A DNA stretch of 48,161 nt from Oscillospiraceae bacterium (GCA_017937195.1 JAGBEA010000018.1:1-48161), one strand, 5' to 3'. Counted from the stretch's first letter, positions 32,085 through 40,669 are shown. Notes: generated from the sequence alone by a model not told the origin. Numbers and translations: made by a program.

Positions 32085-34631
32085 TTACTTCTGTTCCTTC
32101 AGCTTGGCACGCAGGGGAAGAACACGCTGCGCGATCGCCGTATCGGATTCATAATAGACATACTCACCGTTGACACGCTGGGTATCTTCGCTGCCCTTAC
32201 CGCCCAGCACCACCAGCGAGCCGGCAGGAGCCTCCAGAATGGCCTGCTCAACAGCCTTGGCACGATCCGGTTCCACAGTGATCTTTGCCTTGGTATTGCC
32301 GGCTGCCTTCACAAGGCGCATACCGATGTCGCGGGGATCCTCCAGATCGGGGTCATCAGCCGTAAAGAAGATGCGGTCTGCGTATTTGCCGCAGGCCTCA
32401 CCGACACCCTGCACACGCTGGGGAGAGCGCTGACCTGCAACACCGATCAGAACCGTGATATAGGCGCCGGGATAATCCTGCTGCAGACCTTCCAGAACAG
32501 CCTGACAGCTGATACCGTTGTGCATATAGTTGACAAACACCGTCAGATCTTCGCCCACATACACGTCACTGCGGCCGGAAACCACCAGATCCTTCAGCGC
32601 ATCGGCGATCACAGCGGGGGCGCCGCCCATCATACGGCCAACAGCAATGGCGCAAACAGCGTTCTTGATGTTGAAAAGGCCGTCCATCGCCACGGAGTAG
32701 GGATAGGTCTCGCCGGTCTCACGCTCGGTGACCAGGAAAGAGTAGCCGCTGGGCAGCTTGCTGATATCGTGGAAGCGATAATCGCAGTCGTCTTCCTTGC
32801 CGATCAGGCAGACCTTCTTGCACTTGGCCTTTGCTGCGCCGTAAACCGTGTCAAAATAGTCGGTATCGCGGCAGATCACAGCCACATCGCTGTTCTCCAG
32901 CAGCGCCACCTTGCTCATCAGATAGTCTTCCATAGTGGGATGCTCATGGGGGGAGATGTGGTCAGGACCGATGTTCAGGAAAATACCGTAGTCGAAGTGC
33001 TGTCCGTACACGCGATCCAGCTTATAGGCCTGACTGGAGATCTCGGCGGTCACGATCGGCATACCGTTGTCGCGAGCTTCGGCAAACAGCTGCTGCATCT
33101 CCAAGGACTCAGGCGTGGTCAGATGAGAGGCGATCACTTCACCGCCCACATCGCGCTCCATACCGGACACAAGACCGGTAGAACGGCCTGCGATAGCATT
33201 CATCACACCGCGCACCATATAGGTGGTCGTGGTCTTGCCCTTGGTGCCGGTAATGCCCACCAGCTTAAAGCTGTCGGAGGGATTGCCGTTGAACCAGCGG
33301 GCCAGAATGCTCTGTGCCTTGCGGGCGTCATTTACCTTGATGAAAGGAATGGAAACCGTGGGAATTTCATTTTCTGCCACATAGCAGACAGCGCCGCGAT
33401 TGATAGCCAGCTGCAGGTATTCCGGCTTGAAGCCAAAGCCCTTGCAGATGAACAGATCGCCTTCCTTCGTCTCCTTGGAGTTGTTGGAGAGACCTGTGAA
33501 ATAGACATTCTCACCGGAGCTTTCTACCAGCAAGCCTTCCTTCTTCAAAAGGCGCTCTGCTTCCTTAGTGCCATAGCGGTTGCTCAGGTCCATATTCTTC
33601 AGCTTGGCAACAGCCTTACGAAGCTCGTCCACATTTTCCTGCGTAGTTGCCCAGCTGGCGCAGAAGCGCACGCCGGAATGGGTCTCATCCACGCGCGTCC
33701 AGTACTCGTAGCCGAACTCCTTGCCGATTTCCTCCAGCTCGTCATCCGACATAATGGGATACTGCTGGTTGGTATCGGACTCAAACAGCATAGGATAGCC
33801 GGCAGAAACGAAGATATCGCGGATCTGGTACGCCATCTCGTTGGCGTGACGGGCGATCTTCAGATAGAGATCGTCGGTAAACAGCACATCAAACTGCAGA
33901 CCCAGCAGACGACCCTTTGCCATCATACCGCCGCGCTGCTTCATCATATAGCGGAAATCCTTCTTCAGTGCGGGGTTCATAATGACGATAGCCTCGCCAA
34001 ACAGTGCACCGATCTTGGTACCGCCGATATAGAACACATCACACAGCTGTGCCACCTCGGGCAGCGTCAGATCGGAGGAGTCGGCGGTCAGACCGTAGCC
34101 CAGACGCGCACCGTCGATAAAGAGGGGGAGCCCGTGCTTGCGGCAGGTTTCATACATCTCCGTCAGCTCCGCCTTGGTGTACAGCGTGCCGCCCTCGGTG
34201 GGGTGGGAGATATACACCATACCGGGCTGAACGATATGCTCTACGCTCTCGTCGTTCTGCTGCCACAGATAGTAGTCCTCCACCTGCTTGGCGGTGATCT
34301 TACCGTCATCGGAGGGCAGGGCGATCACCTTGTGACCGGTAGACTCGATAGCGCCGGTCTCGTGGCAGTTAATGTGGCCGCTGACAGCCGTCAGAACGCC
34401 CTGATACGGGCGAAGGATCGATGCGATCACCGTCGTATTGGTCTGCGTTCCGCCCACCAGGAAGTGTACATCCGCTTCAGGAGCCTGACAGGCAGCCTTG
34501 ATCTTCTCGCGGGCAGCCTCGCAGTATTCATCGCAGCCGTAACCAATGGTCTGTTCCATATTGGTCTGCGTCAGTTTTTCGATGATCAGAGGATGTGCAC
34601 CCTCCAGATAATCGCTGTTGAAATAGATCAT
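32085..34631 (-). CDS. Threonine aldolase-MurE-like ligase fusion
   Basis: An 848-residue single reading frame with two complete domains. Residues 1-345 form a PLP fold-type I beta-eliminating lyase of the low-specificity L-threonine aldolase type: HINCHETGA (86-94), FIDGARLGYG with Asp173, and Lys206 in GGTKIGALFGEA as the PLP lysine. Residues about 352-848 form a full Mur ligase: the N-terminal substrate domain (GLSNNSKETKEGDLF), P-loop GITGTKGKTTT (459-469), a DHISPHEHPTMEDY motif (557-570) and a C-terminal domain with DDPDLEDP (759-766). The DNPR signature of diaminopimelate-adding MurE is replaced by DDPD, so the added group is probably not diaminopimelate. The start at 34631 follows AAGGAG. 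The substrate is unknown; the fusion suggests that an amino acid made or trimmed by the lyase is ligated to a cell-wall precursor. Confidence 0.9.
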   Translation of the reverse strand: MIYFNSDYLEGAHPLIIEKLTQTNMEQTIGYGCDEYCEAAREKIKAACQAPEADVHFLVGGTQTNTTVIASILRPYQGVLTAVSGHINCHETGAIESTGHKVIALPSDDGKITAKQVEDYYLWQQNDESVEHIVQPGMVYISHPTEGGTLYTKAELTEMYETCRKHGLPLFIDGARLGYGLTADSSDLTLPEVAQLCDVFYIGGTKIGALFGEAIVIMNPALKKDFRYMMKQRGGMMAKGRLLGLQFDVLFTDDLYLKIARHANEMAYQIRDIFVSAGYPMLFESDTNQQYPIMSDDELEEIGKEFGYEYWTRVDETHSGVRFCASWATTQENVDELRKAVAKLKNMDLSNRYGTKEAERLLKKEGLLVESSGENVYFTGLSNNSKETKEGDLFICKGFGFKPEYLQLAINRGAVCYVAENEIPTVSIPFIKVNDARKAQSILARWFNGNPSDSFKLVGITGTKGKTTTTYMVRGVMNAIAGRSTGLVSGMERDVGGEVIASHLTTPESLEMQQLFAEARDNGMPIVTAEISSQAYKLDRVYGQHFDYGIFLNIGPDHISPHEHPTMEDYLMSKVALLENSDVAVICRDTDYFDTVYGAAKAKCKKVCLIGKEDDCDYRFHDISKLPSGYSFLVTERETGETYPYSVAMDGLFNIKNAVCAIAVGRMMGGAPAVIADALKDLVVSGRSDVYVGEDLTVFVNYMHNGISCQAVLEGLQQDYPGAYITVLIGVAGQRSPQRVQGVGEACGKYADRIFFTADDPDLEDPRDIGMRLVKAAGNTKAKITVEPDRAKAVEQAILEAPAGSLVVLGGKGSEDTQRVNGEYVYYESDTAIAQRVLPLRAKLKEQK

Positions 34632-34660
34632 ATTCGTTGCTCCTTTCAGCAATTTATATT

Positions 34661-34689
34661 ATTTTACCCTATGTACGAAATTAAGTAAA
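34661..34689 (-). promoter_or_regulatory. Promoter of the fusion gene
   Basis: Minus-strand TTTACT, a 17-base spacer, and TAAAAT, 30 bases before the start codon. Confidence 0.55.
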
Positions 34690-34727
34690 GCAATAATTTC
34701 ACTGTCCTTACTTTTTTGACACAAGCC

Positions 34728-34756
34728 TTGCAAGCGTCGGCGATTTCTGCTACAAT
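34728..34756 (+). promoter_or_regulatory. Promoter of the sortase gene
   Basis: TTGCAA (34728-34733), a 17-base spacer, and TACAAT (34751-34756). It is divergent from the fusion gene promoter. Confidence 0.75.
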
Positions 34757-34783
34757 AGGCAAAAATCCCTATGGAGGGCAGTT

Positions 34784-35533
34784 ATGAAAAAAGGAAAGAA
34801 AATCTTATTCTATATCGTTCTGGTGATCCTGATCGGCGTGTTTGCGTATGCCGCGTATCATCTGGGCTCCTATTTCTGGGAGAAGCATAAGAGCGACCAG
34901 ATGCTCAATGAAGCCAACAAGTTTGTGACCACCGATCCCGATAACGGCCAGCAGGGAAGTGGTAATACTCCCACCGGTGACCCTGAGCGCATCACTGTCG
35001 ATTTTGCCGCACTGAGCGAGCTGAACGATGATATCGTTGCATGGATCTATTGTGCCAATACGAAGATCAACTATCCCGTGGTGCAGTCCTATGACAACGA
35101 CTATTATCTCTACCGTCTGCTGGACGGCACTTGGAACAGCAATGGCTCCATCTTTATGGATTGCGATAACAGCGCTGATTTCAGCGACAAGAACACGATG
35201 ATCCACGGTCACCATATGCAGACTGGCGCTATGTTTGCAAGCCTCGTCAAGTACAACAGCCAGGCCTATTATGACGAGCATCCCTATATTTACATCATGA
35301 CCCCCACCCAGACCTATCGTATGGATATCTTCGCCGCCTGCGTGGTGGATTCCACCTACGATATCTACAGCACCTATCCGTCTGAATCCATTATCTACGA
35401 ATGCATCTCCAAAACGGCATTCGACTCCGATACGGAGTATTCCGGCGGCAATATCGTCACCTTGTCCACCTGCACTTATGACTATGATGACGCACGCTTT
35501 GTTGTTCTGGGTAACATTGTTCCCGTTGCGTAA
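34784..35533 (+). CDS. srtB: Class B sortase
   Basis: Membrane-anchored transpeptidase of 249 residues. An N-terminal signal anchor (about 7-28) is followed by a Ser/Gly/Pro/Asp-rich spacer and the sortase domain. Catalytic residues are His143 in MIHGHHMQ, Cys230 in TLSTC, and Arg238. The class B features are the NTKINYPVVQ start and the YDYDDARFVVLG end. It links surface proteins bearing a sorting signal to the cell wall. No sorting-signal substrate or pilin is visible in the window, so it is an orphan or housekeeping sortase. A good GGAGGGC ribosome binding site and a closing terminator indicate a single-gene unit. Confidence 0.93.
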   Translation: MKKGKKILFYIVLVILIGVFAYAAYHLGSYFWEKHKSDQMLNEANKFVTTDPDNGQQGSGNTPTGDPERITVDFAALSELNDDIVAWIYCANTKINYPVVQSYDNDYYLYRLLDGTWNSNGSIFMDCDNSADFSDKNTMIHGHHMQTGAMFASLVKYNSQAYYDEHPYIYIMTPTQTYRMDIFAACVVDSTYDIYSTYPSESIIYECISKTAFDSDTEYSGGNIVTLSTCTYDYDDARFVVLGNIVPVA

Positions 35534-35536
35534 ATC

Positions 35537-35573
35537 AAAATCGGCATCTGCAAAAGCGGATGCCGATTTTTCT
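35537..35573 (+). terminator. Sortase terminator
   Basis: A 15-base stem (AAAATCGGCATCTGC with GCGGATGCCGATTTT, one G-T pair), loop AAAA, then a T run. Confidence 0.88.
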
Positions 35574-35590
35574 ATCGCAAAATGAGTAAA

Positions 35591-35620
35591 ACAAAAACCC
35601 CGCATCTTTCGATGCGGGGT
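35591..35620 (-). terminator. Terminator of tRNA-Arg
   Basis: A minus-strand stem ACCCCGCATC / GATGCGGGGT with loop GAAA (TTTC on plus), four bases after the tRNA 3' end, followed by TTTTTG. Confidence 0.88.
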
Positions 35621-35623
35621 CTT

Positions 35624-35700
35624 TGGCACGCCGTAAGAGATTCGAACTCCTGACCTTCTGGTCCGTAGCCAGACGCTCTATCCAGCTGAGCTAACGGCGC
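35624..35700 (-). tRNA. tRNA-Arg (ACG)
   Basis: 77 bases including encoded CCA. The acceptor arm GCGCCGT pairs with ACGGCGT (first pair G-T). The anticodon stem TCTGG/CCAGA encloses loop CTACGGA, giving anticodon ACG, read as ICG for CGT/CGC/CGA. This is the tRNA serving the CGC/CGT codons favoured by the housekeeping genes. Confidence 0.95.
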
Positions 35701-35789
35701 GTGTCTCACAGACAGCTTAATTATAATAGCATACTCGAAAACAAAATGCAAGAGGAAATTTTACTTTTTTTTGAAAATTTTTCATTGGC

Positions 35790-35818
35790 TTGTCAAGTGT
35801 CATTTTTTGTGTTATGGT
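35790..35818 (+). promoter_or_regulatory. Promoter of the DivIVA-like gene
   Basis: TTGTCA (35790-35795), a 17-base spacer, and TATGGT (35813-35818). Confidence 0.6.
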
Positions 35819-35852
35819 AGGTAAAAATAAGCGATTTGCGGAGGATATTGTT

Positions 35853-36437
35853 ATGGGCGCAAATTTCAAAACCTGTTTATTCGGCGGATTTGACAGAGAA
35901 GATGTCATTGCCTTTATTGAAAAAACTTCCAAAGAGAGCCGCGAGCGCATTGAGGCACTGGAGCAGGAGAAGGAAGCTCTGCAGCAGCAGAATCAGACCA
36001 TCTCTGCCGAGCTGCAGCAGATGCGCGGCGACTATGACCAGCACTGCCAGCAGGCACAGCAGGCGCAGGAATTGCTGTGCAAGGTAGAGGAGCTGTCCGC
36101 CCGTCTGCAGGCTCTGGAGGCGGAGAACGGAGCGCTGCGTACGCAGGCTGAGGAGTATCAGTCGTTGAAGGAGCATATCGCCGAGATCGAGATCAGCGCC
36201 CATCGCCGCACGGAGGAGTTCCGCGCCGCTGCAGTTGCTCAACTGCACCAGCTGATCGATGCCCAGCGTGGTTGGTGTGAGCAGGCACGCGGTCAGTACT
36301 CCGAGCTGAGCGCTCAGTTCGCACAGAAGCTGTATGCCGCACAGCAGACCGTTTCCTCTGTGGATCTGAGTGGCTTTGACCAGATGCAGCAGCAGCTGTG
36401 GCAGCTCAGCGAGAGCTTGGATCAGCCGCAGGACTAA
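35853..36437 (+). CDS. DivIVA-domain coiled-coil protein
   Basis: A 194-residue cytoplasmic protein. The N-terminus [20 protein letters not shown] resembles the short DivIVA/GpsB membrane-curvature domain. Residues about 25-105 form a long coiled coil rich in Glu and Gln ([28 protein letters not shown]), and a second coil (about 110-165) follows. The tail ends in [17 protein letters not shown]. There is no membrane segment. It probably localises to division sites or poles, or scaffolds envelope enzymes. ATG at 35853 follows GCGGAGG; an upstream in-frame ATG at 35790 overlaps the promoter. A terminator follows. Confidence 0.8.
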   Translation: MGANFKTCLFGGFDREDVIAFIEKTSKESRERIEALEQEKEALQQQNQTISAELQQMRGDYDQHCQQAQQAQELLCKVEELSARLQALEAENGALRTQAEEYQSLKEHIAEIEISAHRRTEEFRAAAVAQLHQLIDAQRGWCEQARGQYSELSAQFAQKLYAAQQTVSSVDLSGFDQMQQQLWQLSESLDQPQD

Positions 36438-36449
36438 AGGGATATAAGA

Positions 36450-36487
36450 GAGGTCACAGCAGACAAACTGCTGTGACCTCATTTTTT
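36450..36487. terminator. Bidirectional terminator between the DivIVA-like and MerR genes
   Basis: A 13-base perfect stem GAGGTCACAGCAG / CTGCTGTGACCTC with a five-base loop, followed by ATTTTTTA on plus. The minus-strand MerR gene ends inside it. Confidence 0.88.
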
Positions 36488-37211
36488 ATTGGCAATAAGC
36501 TGCGATCGCCTCACTGACAAAGGCGGCCGTTCCTGCGCCGTGGCGGTCGATGTTCGCGGCAAAGCGCTCATCTGCCACATACATCTGTCCCAGACCCGCA
36601 AGGATCTCCTTGGTGCAGGTGTAGTAGCTTTCCGTGATATGCGCCTGCAGTTTCCTAACCAGCGCCTGCGCTTCGGCAGAGCAGGGGGCATTGCCGTCTT
36701 TCATACATGCAGCAAATTCGGCAAAGATGCCGTCCAGTTCCGCGTTGGCGTTCTGCCATTTGTCGTACGAATAAGCCTTTGTTTTCTCCGCATATTCACT
36801 GTAGGCATCTGTTTTGCCCCAACGCTCCTGCGCTTCCGCTTTATATTTTTCAAATGTGGTGTTATCAAATGCTTTCATAATGTTTTCTCCTTTCACTGCG
36901 CCGTCAATGGCAGAAATCAAGTTCTCCAATCGCTCTTTTTTGGCGATGAGCAGTAATTTCTGCTGGGCTAACGCCGCCTTTTGATCATAGGTGGGGGATG
37001 ATAGAATCTCGTTGATCTGTTTTAAGGAGAAGTCCAGCTCACGGTAAAAGAGGATCTCCTGCATGCGAAGAAGAGAGCTTTCATCGTAAAAACGATAGCC
37101 GGTATTTTCATCAACACACGCAGGCGGCAATAGGCCTATTTCATCGTAGTAATGAAGTGTGCGCACACTTACACCCGTATATGCAGCAAATTCCTTGATC
37201 AACATTTTCAT
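36486..37211 (-). CDS. MerR-family regulator with TipAS-like ligand domain
   Basis: A 241-residue activator. The N-terminal MerR winged helix (IKEFAAYTGVSVRTLHYYDEIGLLPP) is followed by a coiled-coil linker and a C-terminal TipAS-type domain (about 115-241) with the WGKTDAY and YVADERFAANID segments. TipAS domains bind thiopeptides and other structurally diverse drugs. The start at 37211 follows GAGGTGATAG. Its own promoter has the 19-base spacer characteristic of MerR-controlled promoters, so it is probably autoregulated. No transporter is co-transcribed, so the target may be elsewhere or the regulator alone may sequester drug. Confidence 0.9.
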   Translation of the reverse strand: MKMLIKEFAAYTGVSVRTLHYYDEIGLLPPACVDENTGYRFYDESSLLRMQEILFYRELDFSLKQINEILSSPTYDQKAALAQQKLLLIAKKERLENLISAIDGAVKGENIMKAFDNTTFEKYKAEAQERWGKTDAYSEYAEKTKAYSYDKWQNANAELDGIFAEFAACMKDGNAPCSAEAQALVRKLQAHITESYYTCTKEILAGLGQMYVADERFAANIDRHGAGTAAFVSEAIAAYCQ

Positions 37212-37230
37212 TCTATCACCTCACAAGCAG

Positions 37231-37261
37231 AGTATATCCTATGACGCAGCGTAAAGGTCAA
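37231..37261 (-). promoter_or_regulatory. MerR-type promoter with 19-base spacer
   Basis: Minus-strand TTGACC, a 19-base spacer, and TATACT. The overlong spacer with an ACGC-T-GCGT dyad in the middle is the arrangement MerR proteins untwist on activation. Confidence 0.72.
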
Positions 37262-37284
37262 TAGCAATCTTGCAATTCATTGAA

Positions 37285-37316
37285 AAAACCGACCTATGAT
37301 ACCATAGGTCGGTTTT
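37285..37316 (-). terminator. asnA terminator
   Basis: A 14-base perfect stem AAAACCGACCTATG / CATAGGTCGGTTTT, loop of four, ending in TTTTTT on the minus strand. Confidence 0.9.
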
Positions 37317-37322
37317 GACTGT

Positions 37323-38333
37323 TTACAGCAGCATTACGCCCGCTTTTTCGCAGGCGTCGATGGTCTCCTGGTCCCACAGACTTGCCTGCACCTCACCGAT
37401 ATGGCAGGTGGCGATCATCAGCATACACAGACGGGACTGACCCACACCGCCGCCGATGGTCAACGGCAGCTCGCCGTTGAGCAGCATCTTATGGAAGGGC
37501 AGCTCACGGCGGTCATTGCAGCCGCGCTCATTGAGCTGATAGTCCATTGCCGCCTCGTCCACGCGGATACCCATAGAGGAGATCTCAAACGCGTGACCCA
37601 GCACCTCGTTCCACATCAGAATGTCGCCGTTGAGGCTCCAGTCATCATAGTCAGGTGCGCGGCCGTCGTGAGGCTGACCCGAACCCTTCAGCTTGCCGCC
37701 GATCTGCATCAGAAACACAGTGTGATGCTCGCGGCAGATGGCGTTTTCGCGCTCCTTTGGGGTCAGATCGGGATAGCGATCCTCCAGCTCCTGCGAGGTG
37801 ATAAAATACACGTCGCGATCCAGCTTGGTGTGCAGGCTGGGGAAGGCCACCTGCAGTGCCTCATTGGTCTCGCACACAGCGCCGACGATGGCACGCACTG
37901 TCTGCTTGAGATATTCAACTGTACGGTCTTCGCGGGAGATGATCTTCTCCCAGTCCCACTGATCCACATAGATGGAGTGGATATTGTCAACCTCTTCGTC
38001 GCGGCGGATCGCGTTCATATCGGTAAACAGACCCTTGCCCACGTGGAACTCATAGCGCTTCAGCGCCAGGCGCTTCCACTTGGCCAGAGAATGTACCACC
38101 TGCGCATAGGCGTCCACATCGGGGATGTCGAAGCTGACGGGGCGCTCCACACCGTTGAGGTTATCGTTCAGACCCGAATTCTCATTGACAAACAGGGGAG
38201 CGGACACACGGCGCAGATTCAGCGCATGACCCAGATTCACCTGAAAATTGCTCTTGATAAATTCAATGGCGCGCTGCATCTCATACATGGACAGCGGCGT
38301 TTTGTAGCCTTCGGGAATGTAGATTTTGCTCAT
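37323..38333 (-). CDS. asnA: Aspartate-ammonia ligase
   Basis: ATP-dependent synthesis of asparagine from aspartate and ammonia; a class II aminoacyl-tRNA synthetase-like fold, 336 residues. Signature segments are IYIPEGYKTPLSMYEMQRAIEF, NLRRVSAPLFVN, VHSLAKWKR, DMNAIRRDE, and the C-terminal GGGVGQSRLCMLM motif 3 with the ATP-binding Arg. It is preceded by GAAAGAGG and a clear promoter, and closed by a terminator: a single-gene unit. Confidence 0.97.
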   Translation of the reverse strand: MSKIYIPEGYKTPLSMYEMQRAIEFIKSNFQVNLGHALNLRRVSAPLFVNENSGLNDNLNGVERPVSFDIPDVDAYAQVVHSLAKWKRLALKRYEFHVGKGLFTDMNAIRRDEEVDNIHSIYVDQWDWEKIISREDRTVEYLKQTVRAIVGAVCETNEALQVAFPSLHTKLDRDVYFITSQELEDRYPDLTPKERENAICREHHTVFLMQIGGKLKGSGQPHDGRAPDYDDWSLNGDILMWNEVLGHAFEISSMGIRVDEAAMDYQLNERGCNDRRELPFHKMLLNGELPLTIGGGVGQSRLCMLMIATCHIGEVQASLWDQETIDACEKAGVMLL

Positions 38334-38366
38334 AGCAAGTACCTCTTTCTTGTGAAACTATCTGCT

Positions 38367-38395
38367 ATTATAGAGATAATTCCGTATGATTGCAA
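38367..38395 (-). promoter_or_regulatory. Promoter of asnA
   Basis: Minus-strand TTGCAA, a 17-base spacer, and a perfect TATAAT, 34 bases before the start. Confidence 0.85.
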
Positions 38396-38411
38396 TAGAT
38401 TTTTCAGTTAG

Positions 38412-38441
38412 AAAAGCGGCACGGGATCTCCGTGCCGCTTT
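38412..38441 (-). terminator. Terminator of the ptb-aminotransferase operon
   Basis: A 12-base stem AAAGCGGCACGG / CCGTGCCGCTTT with a five-base loop, T-rich on the minus strand. Confidence 0.82.
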
Positions 38442-38446
38442 CAGCA

Positions 38447-39637
38447 TTATCGATAGGACTCGATCATCGCCTTAAAGGCGGGCAGCGAGCGGCGGATCAT
38501 ATCGCCGGACACGCAGTAGGAAAGCCGCAGATAACCGGGGCAGCCAAACCCATCACCGGGTACTACCAGCAGATTGTGCTCCAGCTTTGCCTTTTGGGAG
38601 AAGGCATTGGCGTCGCCGTTGGGCGCCTTGACGAACAGATAGAACGCGCCATCGGGCTTTGCACACTCATAGCCCATCTCCGTCAGCGCACCGTACAGCA
38701 GCAGACGGTTCTCGTCATAGGCGGCCAGATCCGGCAGCTCGTCGGCACAGCGCTCGATCACCAGCTGCATCAGCGTAGGCGGGCAGACGTGACCCATCGC
38801 ACGTCCTGCGCCTGCTACAGCGGCATAGACGTCCGCAGCGTTCTCCACGCTGTCCGGCACGCACACATAGCCGATACGCTCACCGGGCAGGGAGAGGGAC
38901 TTGGAGTAGGAATAGCACACGATGGTATTCTTATAGATGGTGGGCATAAACGGCACTTCCACACCGCCGTATACCAGCTCACGGTACGGCTCATCGGAGA
39001 TGAGATAGATGGGGTGACCGTATTCCTCGCCCTTGCGCGTCAGAATGACCGCCAGCTGCTCCAGCGTCTGACGGGTATACACCACGCCGGAGGGATTGTT
39101 GGGGGAGTTGATGATAATACCCTGCGTGCAGGGCGTGATGCACTGCTCCAGTGCATCCATATTGATCTGGAACGCCTCCGTATCGGCAGGTACGACCACC
39201 AGCTTGGCGCCGTTGGACTCCACGAAAGGTCTGTACTCGGGGAAGAAAGGAGCAACCGCGATGATCTCGCTGTTGTTATCAACTGCCAGCGCCTTGATCA
39301 CCGAAATCAGCGCCGGTGCGGCGCCGCAGGTCAAAAAGAGATTCTCCGCTTTGATATCCGTGCCGAAGCGCTTGTTCAGGTTGGCGGCAATGGCATTGCG
39401 GGTGCCGTTGAAACCGGCAGCCATCGAATAGCCGTGCACCTGAATGGAATCTGTGTCACGCAGAATATCGCAGATCGCTTGATTCACCTTTTCGGGCGCG
39501 GGGATACTGGGATTACCAAGGGAGTAGTCATAGACGTTCTCTGCTCCGATAGCGGCAGCCTGCTGCAGACCGTAGGCAAACAGTTCGCGGATCACGGACG
39601 GGGCAGTGCCCAACTGATGACAAGTTTTATTGACCAT
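38447..39637 (-). CDS. PLP-dependent aminotransferase (class I/II)
   Basis: A 396-residue fold-type I aminotransferase. Cofactor-site residues are Asp and Tyr in LISDEPYREL, the PLP lysine in SYSKSLSLPGERIGY, and Arg in LRLSYC, which binds the substrate carboxylate. The NSPNNPSG motif is typical of the aspartate/aromatic family. It starts after CAGGAGG, 21 bases behind the phosphotransacylase gene, so the two form an operon. The substrate is not readable from sequence; alanine, aspartate or branched-chain acids are possible, and the ptb partner might point to amino acid fermentation. Confidence 0.9.
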   Translation of the reverse strand: MVNKTCHQLGTAPSVIRELFAYGLQQAAAIGAENVYDYSLGNPSIPAPEKVNQAICDILRDTDSIQVHGYSMAAGFNGTRNAIAANLNKRFGTDIKAENLFLTCGAAPALISVIKALAVDNNSEIIAVAPFFPEYRPFVESNGAKLVVVPADTEAFQINMDALEQCITPCTQGIIINSPNNPSGVVYTRQTLEQLAVILTRKGEEYGHPIYLISDEPYRELVYGGVEVPFMPTIYKNTIVCYSYSKSLSLPGERIGYVCVPDSVENAADVYAAVAGAGRAMGHVCPPTLMQLVIERCADELPDLAAYDENRLLLYGALTEMGYECAKPDGAFYLFVKAPNGDANAFSQKAKLEHNLLVVPGDGFGCPGYLRLSYCVSGDMIRRSLPAFKAMIESYR

Positions 39638-39658
39638 ATGTATACCTCCTGCAGAGAA

Positions 39659-40573
39659 TCAATCCCATTTCAGATTGGCGGCCAACACACTGCCGGCTGC
39701 AATGGATGCCATCTTGGAGTCCGCGTTATCCGAGCGGGACACCAGCACGATGGGCACGCGTGCGCCCATAATAAAGCCCGCGCTTCTGGAGCCGCCGAAC
39801 AGGGAAGTGGCTTTACCGATGCCGTTACCCACCTCGTAGTTGGGCACCAGAATGATGTCAGCATCGCCTGCGCCCTCTGCTTCAAAGCGCTTGTGGCGGC
39901 AAGCTTCCTTGCTGACAGCCAGATCCAGCGCCACAGGACCGATCACGGTCATATTGTAGGGCGCCCAGCGCTCGGTCATATTGCTCAGCTCCACAGCGTC
40001 CAAAGTAGACTGTACCTTGGGATTGATGGTCTCGGCGCCGCAGATGCAGGATGCGTAGATCTTCTCATAGCCCAATGCCTTCAGTGCCATTGCGCCGTTT
40101 TCCAGAATGTCCGCCTTCTTCTCCAGATCAGGGAAGGTATTCACACCGCCGTCGGTCATCAGCATCAGCTTATGATAGGCGGGGATCTGATAGATCATAC
40201 AGTGTGAGGTGAGTCGACCGGTACGCAGACCGCTGTCTCTTTTGAATACTGCGCGCATCAGATCCGCCGTGCTGAGGATGCCCTTCATCAGGAAATCCGC
40301 CTTACCCTCGGCGCACAGAGAAACCGCGATAGCGGCGCTCTCCGTATCTTCATCGGCTGCGATCATCCGGTAGCTGTCGGGATCTTCGCCCAAATCCACC
40401 AGCATCTTGCGCATCGCATCCACGTGACCGACCAGAATCGGCTCAGCCAACTGCTCACGCCGTGCATTCACCACAGCCTCGATCACCACGTCATCGTGTG
40501 CAGCAGCCACTGCAACGATCGCGGTTTTATGTTCCTTTGCAGCCTGAATGATATCATCGATTGTACGAATCAT
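39659..40573 (-). CDS. ptb: Phosphate butyryltransferase-like phosphotransacylase
   Basis: Transfers an acyl group between CoA and phosphate. At 304 residues it matches the phosphate butyryltransferase size rather than the longer Pta. Family segments are FLMKGILSTADLMRAVF, LMLMTDGGVNTFPDL, and the C-terminal GFIMGARVPIVLVSRSD. It suggests production of butyryl phosphate or another short acyl phosphate for ATP formation; butyrate kinase is not in the window. TGGGAGGAA precedes the start and a near-consensus promoter lies upstream. The aminotransferase is downstream in the same operon. Acetyl- or propionyl-specific activity is possible. Confidence 0.9.
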   Translation of the reverse strand: MIRTIDDIIQAAKEHKTAIVAVAAAHDDVVIEAVVNARREQLAEPILVGHVDAMRKMLVDLGEDPDSYRMIAADEDTESAAIAVSLCAEGKADFLMKGILSTADLMRAVFKRDSGLRTGRLTSHCMIYQIPAYHKLMLMTDGGVNTFPDLEKKADILENGAMALKALGYEKIYASCICGAETINPKVQSTLDAVELSNMTERWAPYNMTVIGPVALDLAVSKEACRHKRFEAEGAGDADIILVPNYEVGNGIGKATSLFGGSRSAGFIMGARVPIVLVSRSDNADSKMASIAAGSVLAANLKWD

Positions 40574-40605
40574 GGAATTCCTCCCAAATATAAGTAATTA
40601 ACAAT

Positions 40606-40634
40606 ATTATAGCGTGATTCAATTGTCTCGTCAA
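40606..40634 (-). promoter_or_regulatory. Promoter of ptb operon
   Basis: Minus-strand TTGACG, a 17-base spacer, and a perfect TATAAT, 32 bases before the ptb start. Confidence 0.88.
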
Positions 40635-40669
40635 TGTTCGCCTCAGCAAGAAAATTTCCGATGCTGCCC

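Noticed and set aside
32520..34688. A 722-codon plus-strand open frame opposite the fusion gene
   Set aside because: The minus-strand frame has complete catalytic motifs and a ribosome binding site; the plus frame has a composition typical of antisense shadows.
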